Shown: positions 52,682-62,430, counted from the stretch's first letter. The stretch: 64,000 nucleotides of DNA from Candidatus Gastranaerophilales bacterium (GCA_944326545.1 CALVEH010000007.1:1-64000); one strand, 5' to 3'. Notes: a model not told the origin generated them from the letters alone. Translations and numbers: made by a program.

Positions 52682-53347
52682 CTATTGAGCACCTTGGATT
52701 GCTGAAGCAGCAGCTGAGCCTTCAACAGCTTCATCACCTTGGTTTTCTGCATTCTTAGCATCTATATAAGCTTGCTTTTGAGCATCATTTTTCTCTGCAT
52801 ACAAGTTAACAGATATATCAGCAATAAGAACTTTTTTATTATTCTCATATGGAAAAATGCTAATCTTATCAATATTAATAAGATATGGATAATTAGCGAT
52901 ATCTTCAAAATATGAACGGAACTGTGCGTAATTACCTATTAATTGCATTTTTACTGCACAAACGTTATATGAGTCTAAAATATTTTGCACAACCATGTCA
53001 TCAGGTGGATTCTGCGCATACTCAATAGAACGCAATCTTAAACCATTGTATTTTGCAGCCTGAATAACATCCTCAAACATAATACCAAAAGAAGCCATCG
53101 CATCTAACGTTGCAATGTCTGTTTTATATACGGGCTTAGTTGAGCTTTTTTCTTCTCTTTCATAAGCAGCTTTTTGCGCTTTTATATCATCTATTTGTTT
53201 TTGTGTGCTTTGAACCTTTGCAGTTTTTTCCTGAATAGATTTGTAAGTATTATATGACTCCTGTACTTTAGGTATTATAAGATACAATCCCAAAGCCACA
53301 CAAAGAAGCATCACTGCCACATACATTATTTTTTGATTTTCATTCAC
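52682..53347 (-). CDS. pilO: Type IV pilus alignment protein PilO
   Basis: 221 residues. A short cytoplasmic N-terminus, one membrane span (~9-26), a coiled coil (YKSIQEKTAKVQSTQKQIDDIKAQK) and a ferredoxin-like periplasmic domain with GNYAQFRSYFEDIANYPYLI, the conserved PilO block. It pairs with PilN. Ends in an Ala-rich tail. Confidence 0.85.
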   Translation of the reverse strand: MNENQKIMYVAVMLLCVALGLYLIIPKVQESYNTYKSIQEKTAKVQSTQKQIDDIKAQKAAYEREEKSSTKPVYKTDIATLDAMASFGIMFEDVIQAAKYNGLRLRSIEYAQNPPDDMVVQNILDSYNVCAVKMQLIGNYAQFRSYFEDIANYPYLINIDKISIFPYENNKKVLIADISVNLYAEKNDAQKQAYIDAKNAENQGDEAVEGSAAASAIQGAQ

Positions 53348-53406
53348 TTTTTAAAAGCCCTTTCATAAATTGATTAGGTTATAGACATTAAATCAGACTA
53401 TGTCTG

Positions 53407-55062
53407 TTAGGTTGAAGGTAAATTAGCCGGTAATGCAGGAACTTTTTTATCCTCGATAATCGGTTTACCATCTTTATCTAATTTTGGTTTAGCTGCCTCA
53501 TTAGGATCAACTTGTTTTACGCCTTTGTAACTATTATTTGTCAATTCAAAAGAATAAACCAAATCCTTAGCAACTTCTATATCCAACATACCGTCATTGT
53601 CATCAACACTTAAACTAGAAAGTATCAAATCAGACTCAGGTACTTGAGACTTAATATTTCTAAAGAATAAATAAACATCATCAACAGCAGTAGTTGCACC
53701 TTTTATACCCAATGCACCACGTGAATCAGCATAGAATGAAGTTAACCAAACTTTTGCAGGAATATCAGCACCAATTGCTAAATAATACTTAACCTTATTT
53801 TGCAATCCTGCATCAATATTCTTTGCAGCAGCATAAATATCCATACCGGTCTTTTTCTTCTGCAACTCTGCCAACTCAGCATCTAAAGACTGTTGCTGAG
53901 AATCAAGCTCTGAATTTTTGGCCTGCAAGCTTCCCAAATAAGACTCAACAGCTTTGCTTGTTCCAAAACAAACTAACAAAATTGCCGCACAGATAACCAC
54001 CAAATAAGTAACAATCTGAGATTGAGTAAGATCAAAGCCACCGATTCTTATAACATCAGGAGCCTTATAATCTGTTTTTTGCAAGAAGTTAAGCTTAATG
54101 CCAAAGTCTTTGTAATTATATATTGCAGCACCAATAGCCTCAGGAGTAATAGCTTTAACATAGTGAGGAAGAATGTTAAAATCAACATTCATTATCGGTT
54201 CTTTAGAATATTGGTTACATTCAAGGAATATAACATCTCCCGGCTGTTTAAGCTGCATAGCCAAAAGCTCTGCGCTAACATCGTTAGACTCAGACAATAT
54301 CAAAAGTTTGTCTGTCGGGAATTTATCAAGCACTACACTTGCAGCTTGGCTAATCGCAACATAAACCTCGTCATTATTAAAAGATTTAATAGCAAGAGGT
54401 TCTTCAAAATATTCTATTACACTATATCCCAGCATTGAAAATACTGCGTAACTGTTCTGAGAAACAAGAAGTATATTCCAACTTCCGTGAGACATCGCAA
54501 AATCTTTTGTTACTTCAGTATACTCAAGTGTTTTAATTAAAGATGAATAAGTGTTTTCAACAGCTATTAAAGTTACGCCTAAATCTGTAAAAATTTGCTG
54601 AATAAGATTAAGAACTTCTTCTTGCAACGCAGCATAAAGAACGTATCTTTTCTCTGTTGAATTATTTTCCTTAACATCAACCCAACTAACGACAGGCGTT
54701 TCTTTTTTGAAAAGATATGTTTCTTCGACCTTAGAAGTCAAAGCTGTCGTAACACCTTCATCGTCCAATACAGTCGGCAAAAAGTCATGTCCAAACAGAA
54801 CACTTGGCATGTTTAAAACAGCCTTCGCGTTTTGAGGAAGAATCTTCACTTCATTAAACAAATCTTGAAGATTTTGTTTAAATTCTGTGTAGTCTTCAAT
54901 TTCTCTTTTAGGGAAATTATATGGCAAGTCTCTTCTTGCATACTTCATGATTTTGTGTGTTGACGGATCAATTTGAATCAACTCCAAGCCAACATTAGGT
55001 GACACTGAGATACCTACTGTAACTTTAGTATCGGGTTTAAGTTTTGCTAAAAAATTATTCAT
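53407..55062 (-). CDS. Fused PilM-PilN pilus assembly protein
   Basis: 551 residues. Residues 1-~330 resemble PilM, an actin-like protein (VGISVSPNVGLELIQI.. , GVTLIAVENTYSSLIK, then a second actin-type half). A single membrane span at ~353-373 is followed by a coiled coil and a PilN-type periplasmic domain (VWLTSFYADSRGALGIKG..). PilM and PilN are usually separate proteins that bind through the PilN N-terminus; the fusion makes that contact permanent. pilO follows. Confidence 0.75.
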   Translation of the reverse strand: MNNFLAKLKPDTKVTVGISVSPNVGLELIQIDPSTHKIMKYARRDLPYNFPKREIEDYTEFKQNLQDLFNEVKILPQNAKAVLNMPSVLFGHDFLPTVLDDEGVTTALTSKVEETYLFKKETPVVSWVDVKENNSTEKRYVLYAALQEEVLNLIQQIFTDLGVTLIAVENTYSSLIKTLEYTEVTKDFAMSHGSWNILLVSQNSYAVFSMLGYSVIEYFEEPLAIKSFNNDEVYVAISQAASVVLDKFPTDKLLILSESNDVSAELLAMQLKQPGDVIFLECNQYSKEPIMNVDFNILPHYVKAITPEAIGAAIYNYKDFGIKLNFLQKTDYKAPDVIRIGGFDLTQSQIVTYLVVICAAILLVCFGTSKAVESYLGSLQAKNSELDSQQQSLDAELAELQKKKTGMDIYAAAKNIDAGLQNKVKYYLAIGADIPAKVWLTSFYADSRGALGIKGATTAVDDVYLFFRNIKSQVPESDLILSSLSVDDNDGMLDIEVAKDLVYSFELTNNSYKGVKQVDPNEAAKPKLDKDGKPIIEDKKVPALPANLPST

Positions 55063-55178
55063 CTACTAATTCCAATATTCCAAATTCTTAACACTATATT
55101 TTTAATAAACCTATACAATTATAGTATAGTATAATTATTAAGGCAACAAGAAATCAAAAACCCTACAGAAGGTGTAGT

Positions 55179-55946
55179 ATGCAAAAGAAAAATAATACGT
55201 CAAATTTAAATTTCATATATGGCCGAAACTCAGTGTTTGAGGCAGTTTCCAAATCTTTTAACAGAATAAACAAAATCATAATTTCAAAAAATACAACAAA
55301 CGATGTAAAAATTAATGAAATTATAGATTTAGCAAAATCTAACGGGATAGTCTTTCAAATAGTCCCTAAAGAAAGATTTGTAACATACTCTGATGTAAAC
55401 CATCAAGGAGTAATAGCCTTTGTTTCCCCGGTAGAATATACAGATTTTTATGAATTTTTGGAACAGAAAAAACAAGGATTTTCAAGAGTAGTTGTTTTAG
55501 ACGGTATAGAGGATCCTCACAATCTCGGAGCAATCATCAGAACTTCAGCTTGTGCAGGTTTTGATGCTGTCATCATCCCATCAAGAAGAAATGCTCAAGT
55601 TAATGCAACTGTAGAAAAAACATCAGCAGGAGCTATTAACCACATACCATTAATTCAGGTTAATAGCCTTTCTAACGCAATAGACAAACTTAAAGATAAC
55701 GACTATTGGATAATTGCAGCAGATGCACATGGAACACATAATTATTTTGATGTTGATTACACAAACATGAACTTTGCACTTATTATGGGCGGAGAAGAAA
55801 CAGGGGTTTCGAAAAACAACATGAAAAAATCAGACTTTGTTGTTAAAATCCCAATGTTAAGAAATTTTAACTCTCTTAATGTTTCGAACGCAGCATGCGC
55901 AATTATATATGAGTCTGTAAGACAAGATTTAAAACATAGTGTATAA
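55179..55946 (+). CDS. rlmB: TrmH/RlmB-family 23S rRNA 2'-O-methyltransferase
   Basis: 255 residues. N-terminal substrate-binding domain (YGRNSVFEAV) and C-terminal SPOUT domain with the three family motifs: DPHNLGAIIRTSACAGFDAVI, IMGGEETGVS, and FNSLNVSNAACAIIYE. It probably 2'-O-methylates G2251 of 23S rRNA, as RlmB does, though other TrmH substrates are possible. A TATAAT box lies at 55130-55135. Confidence 0.85.
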   Translation: MQKKNNTSNLNFIYGRNSVFEAVSKSFNRINKIIISKNTTNDVKINEIIDLAKSNGIVFQIVPKERFVTYSDVNHQGVIAFVSPVEYTDFYEFLEQKKQGFSRVVVLDGIEDPHNLGAIIRTSACAGFDAVIIPSRRNAQVNATVEKTSAGAINHIPLIQVNSLSNAIDKLKDNDYWIIAADAHGTHNYFDVDYTNMNFALIMGGEETGVSKNNMKKSDFVVKIPMLRNFNSLNVSNAACAIIYESVRQDLKHSV

Positions 55947-55976
55947 TATTTAATAAATTTCAAGTAAAGGTGACAA

Positions 55977-56984
55977 ATGACTAATAAAATTGAAAAATTC
56001 TCTCCGGAAGATATGGATTCAACCGAAGAAAATGAGGAAATTTCAATAGATAAATTAAATGAAGAGTCAGCTGACGACGAAGACCTTATTATGTCTGTGG
56101 AAGAACCCAAAACTTCAGAAAACGTCTCAAGCATAAACGCTGATGACTCTGTAAAAATATATTTGCAACAAATTGGCAAAATTCCTTTGTTAACTGCGGA
56201 ACAAGAACTCGAAGTTGCAAAAAAAATAAAAGAATCTAATGATGATAAATCTAAAGAAATTCTTGTTAACGCCAATTTGCGTCTTGTTGTAAGCATCGCA
56301 AAAAAATATATTGGCAGAGGGCTTTCCTTCCTTGACCTTATACAAGAAGGCAATATGGGCCTTATGAAAGCTGCCGAAAAGTTTGATTATGCAAAAGGTT
56401 ACAAGTTTTCAACTTACGCAACTTGGTGGATTCAGCAATCTATTACACGTGCAATTGCAGACAAATCAAGAATCATAAGACTACCTGTTCATATGATAGA
56501 AACTTTGAGCAAAATCAAAAAAGTAACAATAGATTTAACAACAGAATCAGGAAAAGCACCATCTAAAGAAGAAATCGCATACCGTGTCGGTATTCCTGTC
56601 AGCAAATTAACAAGCTTAATAAAAGCGGCACAGTCTACAATAAGTATTGAAACACCGGCAACAGCTAAAGACGAGTCTTCTAAACTTGGAGATTTTATCG
56701 TAGATGAATCAACCGTTTCTCCTGACACAAGAGTTTCTCAAGAAAATCTTTTTGAAGACATTCAAAAAATGCTTAACCAACTCAGCCCAAAAGAACGTGA
56801 TGTTTTAATTATGCGTTACGGATTAAATGACGACGGCAACAGAAAAACTCTTGAAGAAATCGGTTCCAGATACGGAGTTTCGAGAGAGCGTATCAGACAG
56901 ATAGAAAATCGAGCCATCAGTAAACTAAAAAAACTTTGTAAAAACCATAATCTAACTATTGGCTTAAAAAACTACTTTAATTAA
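55977..56984 (+). CDS. RNA polymerase sigma factor, sigma-70 RpoD/SigA group
   Basis: 335 residues. An acidic N-terminus; region 1.2 ([26 protein letters not shown]); region 2 ([57 protein letters not shown]), nearly invariant; region 3; and region 4 (VLIMRYGL....[30 protein letters not shown]). Short region 1.1, as in many SigA. Either the main sigma factor or a group 2 relative. Starts 30 bases after rlmB. Confidence 0.85.
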   Translation: MTNKIEKFSPEDMDSTEENEEISIDKLNEESADDEDLIMSVEEPKTSENVSSINADDSVKIYLQQIGKIPLLTAEQELEVAKKIKESNDDKSKEILVNANLRLVVSIAKKYIGRGLSFLDLIQEGNMGLMKAAEKFDYAKGYKFSTYATWWIQQSITRAIADKSRIIRLPVHMIETLSKIKKVTIDLTTESGKAPSKEEIAYRVGIPVSKLTSLIKAAQSTISIETPATAKDESSKLGDFIVDESTVSPDTRVSQENLFEDIQKMLNQLSPKERDVLIMRYGLNDDGNRKTLEEIGSRYGVSRERIRQIENRAISKLKKLCKNHNLTIGLKNYFN

Positions 56985-57015
56985 CTAAACCGATTTAAAC
57001 AATTTAAACACCGAA

Positions 57016-57044
57016 GGGTCTGCACATCAAATGAGTGCAGACCC
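57016..57044 (+). terminator. Terminator after the sigma factor
   Basis: GGGTCTGCAC / GTGCAGACCC, 10-bp perfect stem, followed by AAACTTTTGTTTT. Confidence 0.75.
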
Positions 57045-57131
57045 AAACTTTTGTTTTGCAAAACAATTAAATTAACCTAATCAAAGATGTTTTGTATTTT
57101 AAGTCCTTTTAAAACCAAAACAAGTTCAAGA

Positions 57132-57308
57132 CTAAAACATTTCAAGCCCTGTATATTGAGTTCTTGCTACGTTAGCAGTACTTTCCATTGCCATTTTCAA
57201 AAATTTTTCAACAGTAGCACGGACTTTTTTTACATCGTTTTGCAGCTCTTCATGTCTTTCTTCTTCAGCTTTTTTCAATGCGTTTTTAAATTTTTCAAAA
57301 CCTGCCAT
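57132..57308 (-). CDS. 58-residue helical protein
   Basis: ATG at 57308 with GGGAG upstream and a TAG at 57132. The product is Lys/Glu-rich and helical (FKNALKKAEEERHEELQNDVKKV) and ends ARTQYTGLEMF. It is a better gene than the 80-residue plus-strand frame covering it, which is Phe/Ser-rich and shadow-like. Function unknown; likely conserved in the host group. Confidence 0.6.
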   Translation of the reverse strand: MAGFEKFKNALKKAEEERHEELQNDVKKVRATVEKFLKMAMESTANVARTQYTGLEMF

Positions 57309-57472
57309 TTTGCTATACTCCCTTTTTAGATAACTTACTTACAATATACTTATCGGTTTTTTTAAATCAAACCTTTAGAGATAAAGAACTGTATATTAAC
57401 AAATGTTTACATAATATTTCATAAACTAAAAAGTTTGCACATACCCTAAATAATGATTTATAATAATCAATT

Positions 57473-58162
57473 ATGGATATAATTTCGCAAATAAAACATA
57501 AAGTAATAGTATCAGTTCAGGCAATGCCATCAGAACCTTTGTATAAAGAAGAATGTATGGCAGCAATGATGCAATCCGTTGTAAAAGGCGGTGCCGCTGC
57601 ACTTAGAGTAGCTGGTGTAAGAGATGTAATTAACGCAAAAAAACTTTTTAAAATACCTGTCATAGGTATAACAAAACCTGAGGTTATCCCTCCAAACTGG
57701 AGAGAGATTGTTTATATAACACCTACAATCAAAGACGCAAAAGACTTGATTCAAGCAGGTGCCGATGTCATTGCTTTTGACGGAACATCACGTCCAAGAG
57801 GCGAAAACAACCTCACTCAACTTATAAGATTTATAAAAATAAATAAAAAACTTGCAATGGCAGACGTTGCAACACTTCAAGAAGGCGTCTCTGCAAGAAT
57901 TTTAGGTGCGGACATAGTTTCTACAACTCTTTCAGGCTATACGTTGGAATCTCCAGAAACCTCTGATCAACCCGATTTCAAACTTTTAAAAGGCTTGGTT
58001 GAAGCTGTTGATTGTCCTGTAATCCTTGAAGGCAGAATCTGGACACCAGAACAAGTTGACAAAGCATTTGAACTCGGTGCTCACGCTGTCGTTATAGGTT
58101 CGGCAATCACAAGACCTCAACTTATCACAAAGAGATTTGTTAACAGAGAGAAGGCACAATAG
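57473..58162 (+). CDS. nanE: N-acetylmannosamine-6-phosphate 2-epimerase
   Basis: 229 residues, a TIM barrel: VIVSVQAMPSEPLY, GGAAALRVAGVRDV, GITKPEV, DVIAFDGTSRPRG, MADVATLQEG, DIVSTTLSGYT, VILEGRIWTPEQVDKAFELGAHAVVIGSAITRP are the NanE signatures. Converts ManNAc-6-P to GlcNAc-6-P in sialic acid use. The kinase gene begins at the next base after its stop. Confidence 0.93.
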   Translation: MDIISQIKHKVIVSVQAMPSEPLYKEECMAAMMQSVVKGGAAALRVAGVRDVINAKKLFKIPVIGITKPEVIPPNWREIVYITPTIKDAKDLIQAGADVIAFDGTSRPRGENNLTQLIRFIKINKKLAMADVATLQEGVSARILGADIVSTTLSGYTLESPETSDQPDFKLLKGLVEAVDCPVILEGRIWTPEQVDKAFELGAHAVVIGSAITRPQLITKRFVNREKAQ

Positions 58163-59086
58163 ATGAAAAAAGCGCTGGGGATTGATATAGGTGGAACAAA
58201 AATCCTTTACGGAATCGTAAACGAAAAAGGAGAAATTCTCTCTGAACTAAAAAAAACTCCAACACCTAAAACAGCTGACGAAATCTATTTAACACTTAAA
58301 AAAATTATTGAAGAAAATTACAATGACATTGACGCAGTAGGACTTTCTTCAGCAGGAGCAGTCAATCTAGAAAACACAAGAGTTTTAAGCTCAACCCCAA
58401 ACCTGCCTGACGGGTACAATCAAATAGATTTTTCTACGCTTTCTGATAAAAAAATCTATGTAGAAAATGATGCCAACTGCGCTTGTGCTGCAGAATATCA
58501 AAACGGAGCAGGCAAAGGGTTTCGAACAGTGCTTATGATAACAATAGGCACAGGTATTGGCGGCGGAATGATTTCAGAAGGCAAACTCTTTAGAGGTTCA
58601 ACAGGCAACGCTCTTGAAGTAGGCAGTTTAAAGATTTTTGCAGACAAAAGACAAAAATGCACTTGCGGAAGGTACGACTGCTGGGAGTCTTACGCATCAG
58701 GAACAGGCTTAAAAAACTGTGCAAAAACAGGAGCACAAACTTATCCCGAATTTAAAACAAGTATCTACAAAGACAAATTACCTCAAGACATTACAACTTA
58801 CGATATTACAGACGGCGTTGAGAAAAATGATGCATTCTGTGTAAAAGTATTTAACCAATGGATAGATTATATGTTTGTCGGGCTTGTGTCTCTAACTGAT
58901 ATTTTTAACCCCGATTGTATAGTTATATCAGGTGGAATGTGCTCTTTTATTGATGTAGAAGATTTAGAAAAAAGAATAAACGAAGAATCCGTTGTTTCAA
59001 ATACTAAGGTAAAAACAGCACTTACCGGTAACAACGCTGGAATGATTGGCGCAGGTGTGCTTGCACTTTCGGCAAGCAGCAGATAA
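58163..59086 (+). CDS. ROK-family sugar kinase, probably N-acetylmannosamine kinase
   Basis: 307 residues. N-terminal ATP motif IDIGGTKILYGI; catalytic Asp in ENDANCACAAEY; ROK zinc motif CTCGRYDCWESYASG. Together with NanE directly upstream, ManNAc is the likely substrate, but a glucokinase or other ROK sugar kinase role cannot be excluded. Same transcript as nanE, no spacing. Confidence 0.85.
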   Translation: MKKALGIDIGGTKILYGIVNEKGEILSELKKTPTPKTADEIYLTLKKIIEENYNDIDAVGLSSAGAVNLENTRVLSSTPNLPDGYNQIDFSTLSDKKIYVENDANCACAAEYQNGAGKGFRTVLMITIGTGIGGGMISEGKLFRGSTGNALEVGSLKIFADKRQKCTCGRYDCWESYASGTGLKNCAKTGAQTYPEFKTSIYKDKLPQDITTYDITDGVEKNDAFCVKVFNQWIDYMFVGLVSLTDIFNPDCIVISGGMCSFIDVEDLEKRINEESVVSNTKVKTALTGNNAGMIGAGVLALSASSR

Positions 59087-59121
59087 GTTTGTCTGACTAG
59101 TAAACTGACCTACAGGTCTGT

Positions 59122-59347
59122 CGTCATATTGAGGCGTGAGCCAAGAACTCTGTTCAAGAGGTGACTAAATGTCACGTTTTGAATAGAGGAAAGCTAAGTC
59201 AAAAACGTAGTTTTTGCGTGCTGCATAGAGATATAAAAACTTGGCGTGATACCAAAAGATTGTGAGATTCTTGCTTGAGATGTAGGCGAGTTTACGAGCC
59301 GTACATATCAGGATACCCGTGAGGGTACGCTAACGCTCAGAATGACG
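59122..59347 (-). repeat. Dispersed ~226-bp repeat, inverted copy
   Basis: On the minus strand it matches the two units at 60868-61093 and 61200-61425 closely, from CGTCATTCTGAGCGTTAGCG to CTCAACATGACG. It fills most of the gap between the ROK kinase and the flagellin. No gene is visible in 59,087-59,588. Such CGTCATTCTGAG-type units resemble REP-like intergenic elements. Confidence 0.8.
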
Positions 59348-59481
59348 AAGTATGATTTATCACAGTCAGCGCAGATACAGGAGCCTTATAAAAAAAACAA
59401 TTTTGAATGGACTTGTTGTTTGCAAATGAGGTGCTTAATATTCATAGCTAGCCAAGATACTGAAGCCTCATAAAAAACAAG

Positions 59482-59516
59482 AAAAAAAGCCCGAAGATTT
59501 TTAAAACCCTCGGGCA
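59482..59516 (-). terminator. Flagellin terminator
   Basis: GCCCGA / TCGGGC hairpin followed on the minus strand by TTTTTTT, about 70 bases past the flagellin stop. Confidence 0.75.
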
Positions 59517-59588
59517 AGTTGCCATCACCTATTATAGTAAATTTGTCTATTAATTTTATGATGTCATTCAACAATACTATCCCTGACT

Positions 59589-60437
59589 CTATTGAATCAA
59601 GCTCAACGCAATTGATGGGAGCTGATTTGCTTGAACCAAAAGTGAAGAAGCAGTTTGTTGAAGAATTTGATACTGCGTAAAGTTTGCAGCTTCTTCTGCA
59701 ATATCTGCGTCCATAATGGTTGATTTTGCAGCGGTAGAGTTTTCAATAGTAGTTGTTAATGAGTCAGTAGCTGCATCAAGTCTGTTACCTGCAGCACCGA
59801 TTGCAGCTTTTGCAGTGTTGATATTATCGATTGCAGTATCGATTGTATCAAGATAAGCAGCAGCAGCAGTTGCATTTGCGTAGTTTGTTGTAATCTGACC
59901 TACATCCAAACCTAAAGTTGCTGAATCTTTAGCAGCAAATATAGTTTGATCGATTTTTACACAGTTTGCAGCTTCGTCTGCATTAGCACCAACTTGCAAT
60001 CTAACATCGCCCATAGAACCGTCTAACAATTTTTTACCATTGAAGTTAGAAGATTCAGCAATACGGTCAATTTCTTCCATACGTTTAGTGATTTCGTCTG
60101 TAAGAGCATCCATAGATTGTTGGTCATAGATACCGTTTGCTGCTTGAACTGTCAAGTCTCTGATACGAGTAACGTTATCAAGAATTACATCAAGGTCACC
60201 TTCAGCAATGCTTAACATGTTAGCTGCAGTAGAAATGTTGCTTTTTGCAACTTTTGAACCACTGATTTGTACATCCAAGTTAGTTGCGATATACATGTTA
60301 GCTGCGTCATCTTTAGCACCGTTGATTTTATAACCAGTTGACATTCTTTCTAACGCTTTGTTCATACCATTTGTAGCGTCAGTTAGGTTTCTTTGTGTCT
60401 TTAAAGCAGACATGTTTGTGTTAACAATAATTGGCAT
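59589..60437 (-). CDS. Flagellin A (short)
   Basis: 282 residues containing only the conserved D0/D1 parts: N-terminal NTNMSALKTQRNLTDATNGMNKALERMSTGYKINGAKDDAA, RIRDLTVQAANGIY, and C-terminal AEEAANFTQYQILQQTASSLLVQANQLP. The variable D2/D3 domain is almost absent. AAAGGAG ribosome site. A second flagellin lies 1.1 kb to the right on the same strand, with no other flagellar gene here. Confidence 0.95.
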   Translation of the reverse strand: MPIIVNTNMSALKTQRNLTDATNGMNKALERMSTGYKINGAKDDAANMYIATNLDVQISGSKVAKSNISTAANMLSIAEGDLDVILDNVTRIRDLTVQAANGIYDQQSMDALTDEITKRMEEIDRIAESSNFNGKKLLDGSMGDVRLQVGANADEAANCVKIDQTIFAAKDSATLGLDVGQITTNYANATAAAAYLDTIDTAIDNINTAKAAIGAAGNRLDAATDSLTTTIENSTAAKSTIMDADIAEEAANFTQYQILQQTASSLLVQANQLPSIALSLIQ

Positions 60438-60483
60438 TTTGATCTCCTTTCGCCAAACTGCTCACGTCCGTGCAAGCAGCTTT

Positions 60484-60634
60484 GTTTAGACTGTAATAAC
60501 GTAAATTTTTAATATTTCTTATCTGTGAATTCGAATGGGGATAGAATTCACAACATATTTGTATGTATTTTCCTGTGTTTAGACTTTCTTAGACTGTATT
60601 TCTCAACGAAAAATCATCTACCTGTTTAGACTGT
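60484..60634 (-). promoter_or_regulatory. Four GTTTAGACTGT-type repeats upstream of flagellin A
   Basis: GTTTAGACTGT at 60484-60494, GTTTAGACTTT at 60577-60587, CTTAGACTGT at 60588-60597 and GTTTAGACTGT at 60624-60634, all in the same direction. A related TTTAGACAG lies at about 62390 before the second flagellin. They look like binding sites for a regulator of flagellin expression or an RNA-level signal in the leader. Confidence 0.5.
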
Positions 60635-60661
60635 GAACTGTTACACGTTGTCCACACTCAT

Positions 60662-60690
60662 ATAATATCGTTCCGTGGGCTAAAACTTAA
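60662..60690 (-). promoter_or_regulatory. Candidate sigma-28 promoter for flagellin A
   Basis: On the minus strand TTAAGTTT (-35 side, 60690-60683) and CGATATT (-10 side, 60670-60664) resemble the flagellar consensus TAAAGTTT-N11-GCCGATAA, with a spacing about one base short. It would give a long leader of about 220 bases. Confidence 0.4.
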
Positions 60691-60765
60691 TTCTTAAAAA
60701 GTTAGAAAAAAGCCAAACTAAAGTATGGTTTTTAATCAATAAGAAAATACCCCAAAAATACCAAT

Positions 60766-61425
60766 CGTCATTTTGAGGGAGTGAAACGACCGAAGAATCT
60801 CATAAGTTTTTGGGTTTCAAATCAAGCTGGTGAGATGTTTCGCCAAAGGCTCAACATGACGCCCCCTCGTCATTCTGAGCGTTAGCGTACCCTCACGGGT
60901 ATCCTGATATGTACGGCTCGTAAACTCGCCTACATCTCAAGCAAGAATCTCACAATCTTTGTTTACCACGCCAAGCTTTTATATTTCTATATAGCACGCA
61001 GAAACTGCGTTTCTGACTTAGCTTCCCTCTATTCAAAACGTGACATTTAGTCACCTTTTGAACAGAGTTCTTGGCAAAGCCTCAACATGACGGCTAACGT
61101 CATTCTGAGGAAGTGTAGCGACCGAAGAATCTCATAAGTTTTTGGGTTTCAAATCAAGCTGGTGAGATGTTTCGCCAAAGGCTCAACATGACGCCCCCTC
61201 GTCATTCTGAGCGTTAGCGTACCCTCACGGGTATCCTGATATGTACGGCTCGTAAACTCGCCTACATCTCAAGCAAGAATCGCACAATCTTTGTTTACCA
61301 CGCCAAGCTTTTATATTTCTATACAGCACGCAGAAACTGCGTTTCTGACTTAGCTTCCCTCTATTCAAAACGTGACATTTAGTCACCTTTTGAACAGAGT
61401 TCTTGGCTTCGCCTCAACATGACAA
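60766..61425. repeat. Tandem compound repeat between the flagellin genes
   Basis: Two copies of a ~332-bp unit (60766-61097 and 61098-61425). Each is a ~102-bp part starting GTCATT.TGAGG and then a ~226-bp part starting CGTCATTCTGAGCG, the same as the inverted copy at 59122-59347. The two copies are nearly identical. There is no open frame of note. Confidence 0.85.
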
Positions 61426-61502
61426 CATTCAAGCCCAACAAAACTAGGCTCAGGCAAGTAACACTAAAAAAATATTTTCGCTCAAATCAAACAAACAGCA
61501 AA

Positions 61503-62372
61503 TTAGATACCGCTTATCATACTTAAAATAGAGTTCTTTTGAATATTATTCGCTTGTGTAATCATAGCTATAGAAGTTTGGATAAGAAGCTGTTGTTTTA
61601 TCACATTGGCAGTTTCTTCGGCAATATCCGCATCCATTATTGTTGAATATGCACTTGTTAAGTTCTCTGTTTTAACATTAATTGAATCAACAACAGAATC
61701 AAGCCTTGAGCTATATGCCCCAGCAGAAGCAATACGTCCGACAACATCTTTTGATGCTGTATCTATCACATCTATAAACTGAGCCGCACTGCTAGCGTTA
61801 GCGAGCGCTTCATCCAAGCTCGAAAATTTACTGGAGCCGCCTATTAAATTAATACCTTCAGAATCTGCATTTTCAAAAACTCCGCTAATAGTTATGGAAT
61901 TTGCTGCAGCGTCAGCATCTGCACCGACTTGCAATTTCAAATCCTTAGATGTTCCATCCAAAAGATTTAGACCGTTAAAACTTGAACCGCCTGCAATTCT
62001 ATCTATTTCATCTATACGTTGTTGAATCTCGGCTTTAATTGCATTCTTCTCTTTTTCACCATAAACAGAGTTGGAATATTGAACAGTCAAATCACGAATT
62101 CTACCCAACTGGTCATTTATCGAAGTTAAATCACCAGTTGCTATATTCAAAGCATTACCTGCAATTTGGGTATTTTGTTTGGCAATATTCAATCCTCGTA
62201 TCTGAGAATTGATATTTGTTGCAATATAGTAACCTGCAGCGTCATCCTTTGCGCTGTTAATTTTGTACCCTGTTGAAAGTCTTTTTAAACTGTTATTAAG
62301 ACTGTTGATGGCTTTGTTCATAGAATTTTGGGCAGACAACACACCCATGTTGGTATTAATGACGATAGACAT
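61503..62372 (-). CDS. Flagellin B (short)
   Basis: 289 residues, paralogous to flagellin A: NTNMGVLSAQNSMNKAINSLNNSLKRLSTGYKINSAKDDAA at the start, IRDLTVQYSNSVYGEKE, and a C-terminal AEETANVIKQQLLIQTSIAMITQANNI. It diverges in the middle (a VFENADSEGINLIGG loop). The ribosome site is weaker than that of flagellin A, so it may be a minor filament or junction-type flagellin. Confidence 0.93.
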   Translation of the reverse strand: MSIVINTNMGVLSAQNSMNKAINSLNNSLKRLSTGYKINSAKDDAAGYYIATNINSQIRGLNIAKQNTQIAGNALNIATGDLTSINDQLGRIRDLTVQYSNSVYGEKEKNAIKAEIQQRIDEIDRIAGGSSFNGLNLLDGTSKDLKLQVGADADAAANSITISGVFENADSEGINLIGGSSKFSSLDEALANASSAAQFIDVIDTASKDVVGRIASAGAYSSRLDSVVDSINVKTENLTSAYSTIMDADIAEETANVIKQQLLIQTSIAMITQANNIQKNSILSMISGI

Positions 62373-62430
62373 AATTACATAACCCTTTTTTAGACAGAAA
62401 TAATAGGAAATAGACGACAGCGAAAATCCT

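Noticed and set aside
57087-57329. 80-residue plus-strand open frame
   Set aside because: It is Phe/Ser-rich and antisense to a well-formed 58-residue gene with a ribosome site.
60766-61425. CRISPR or insertion sequence between flagellins
   Set aside because: Only two long units, no spacers, no transposase frame and no clear terminal inverted repeats.
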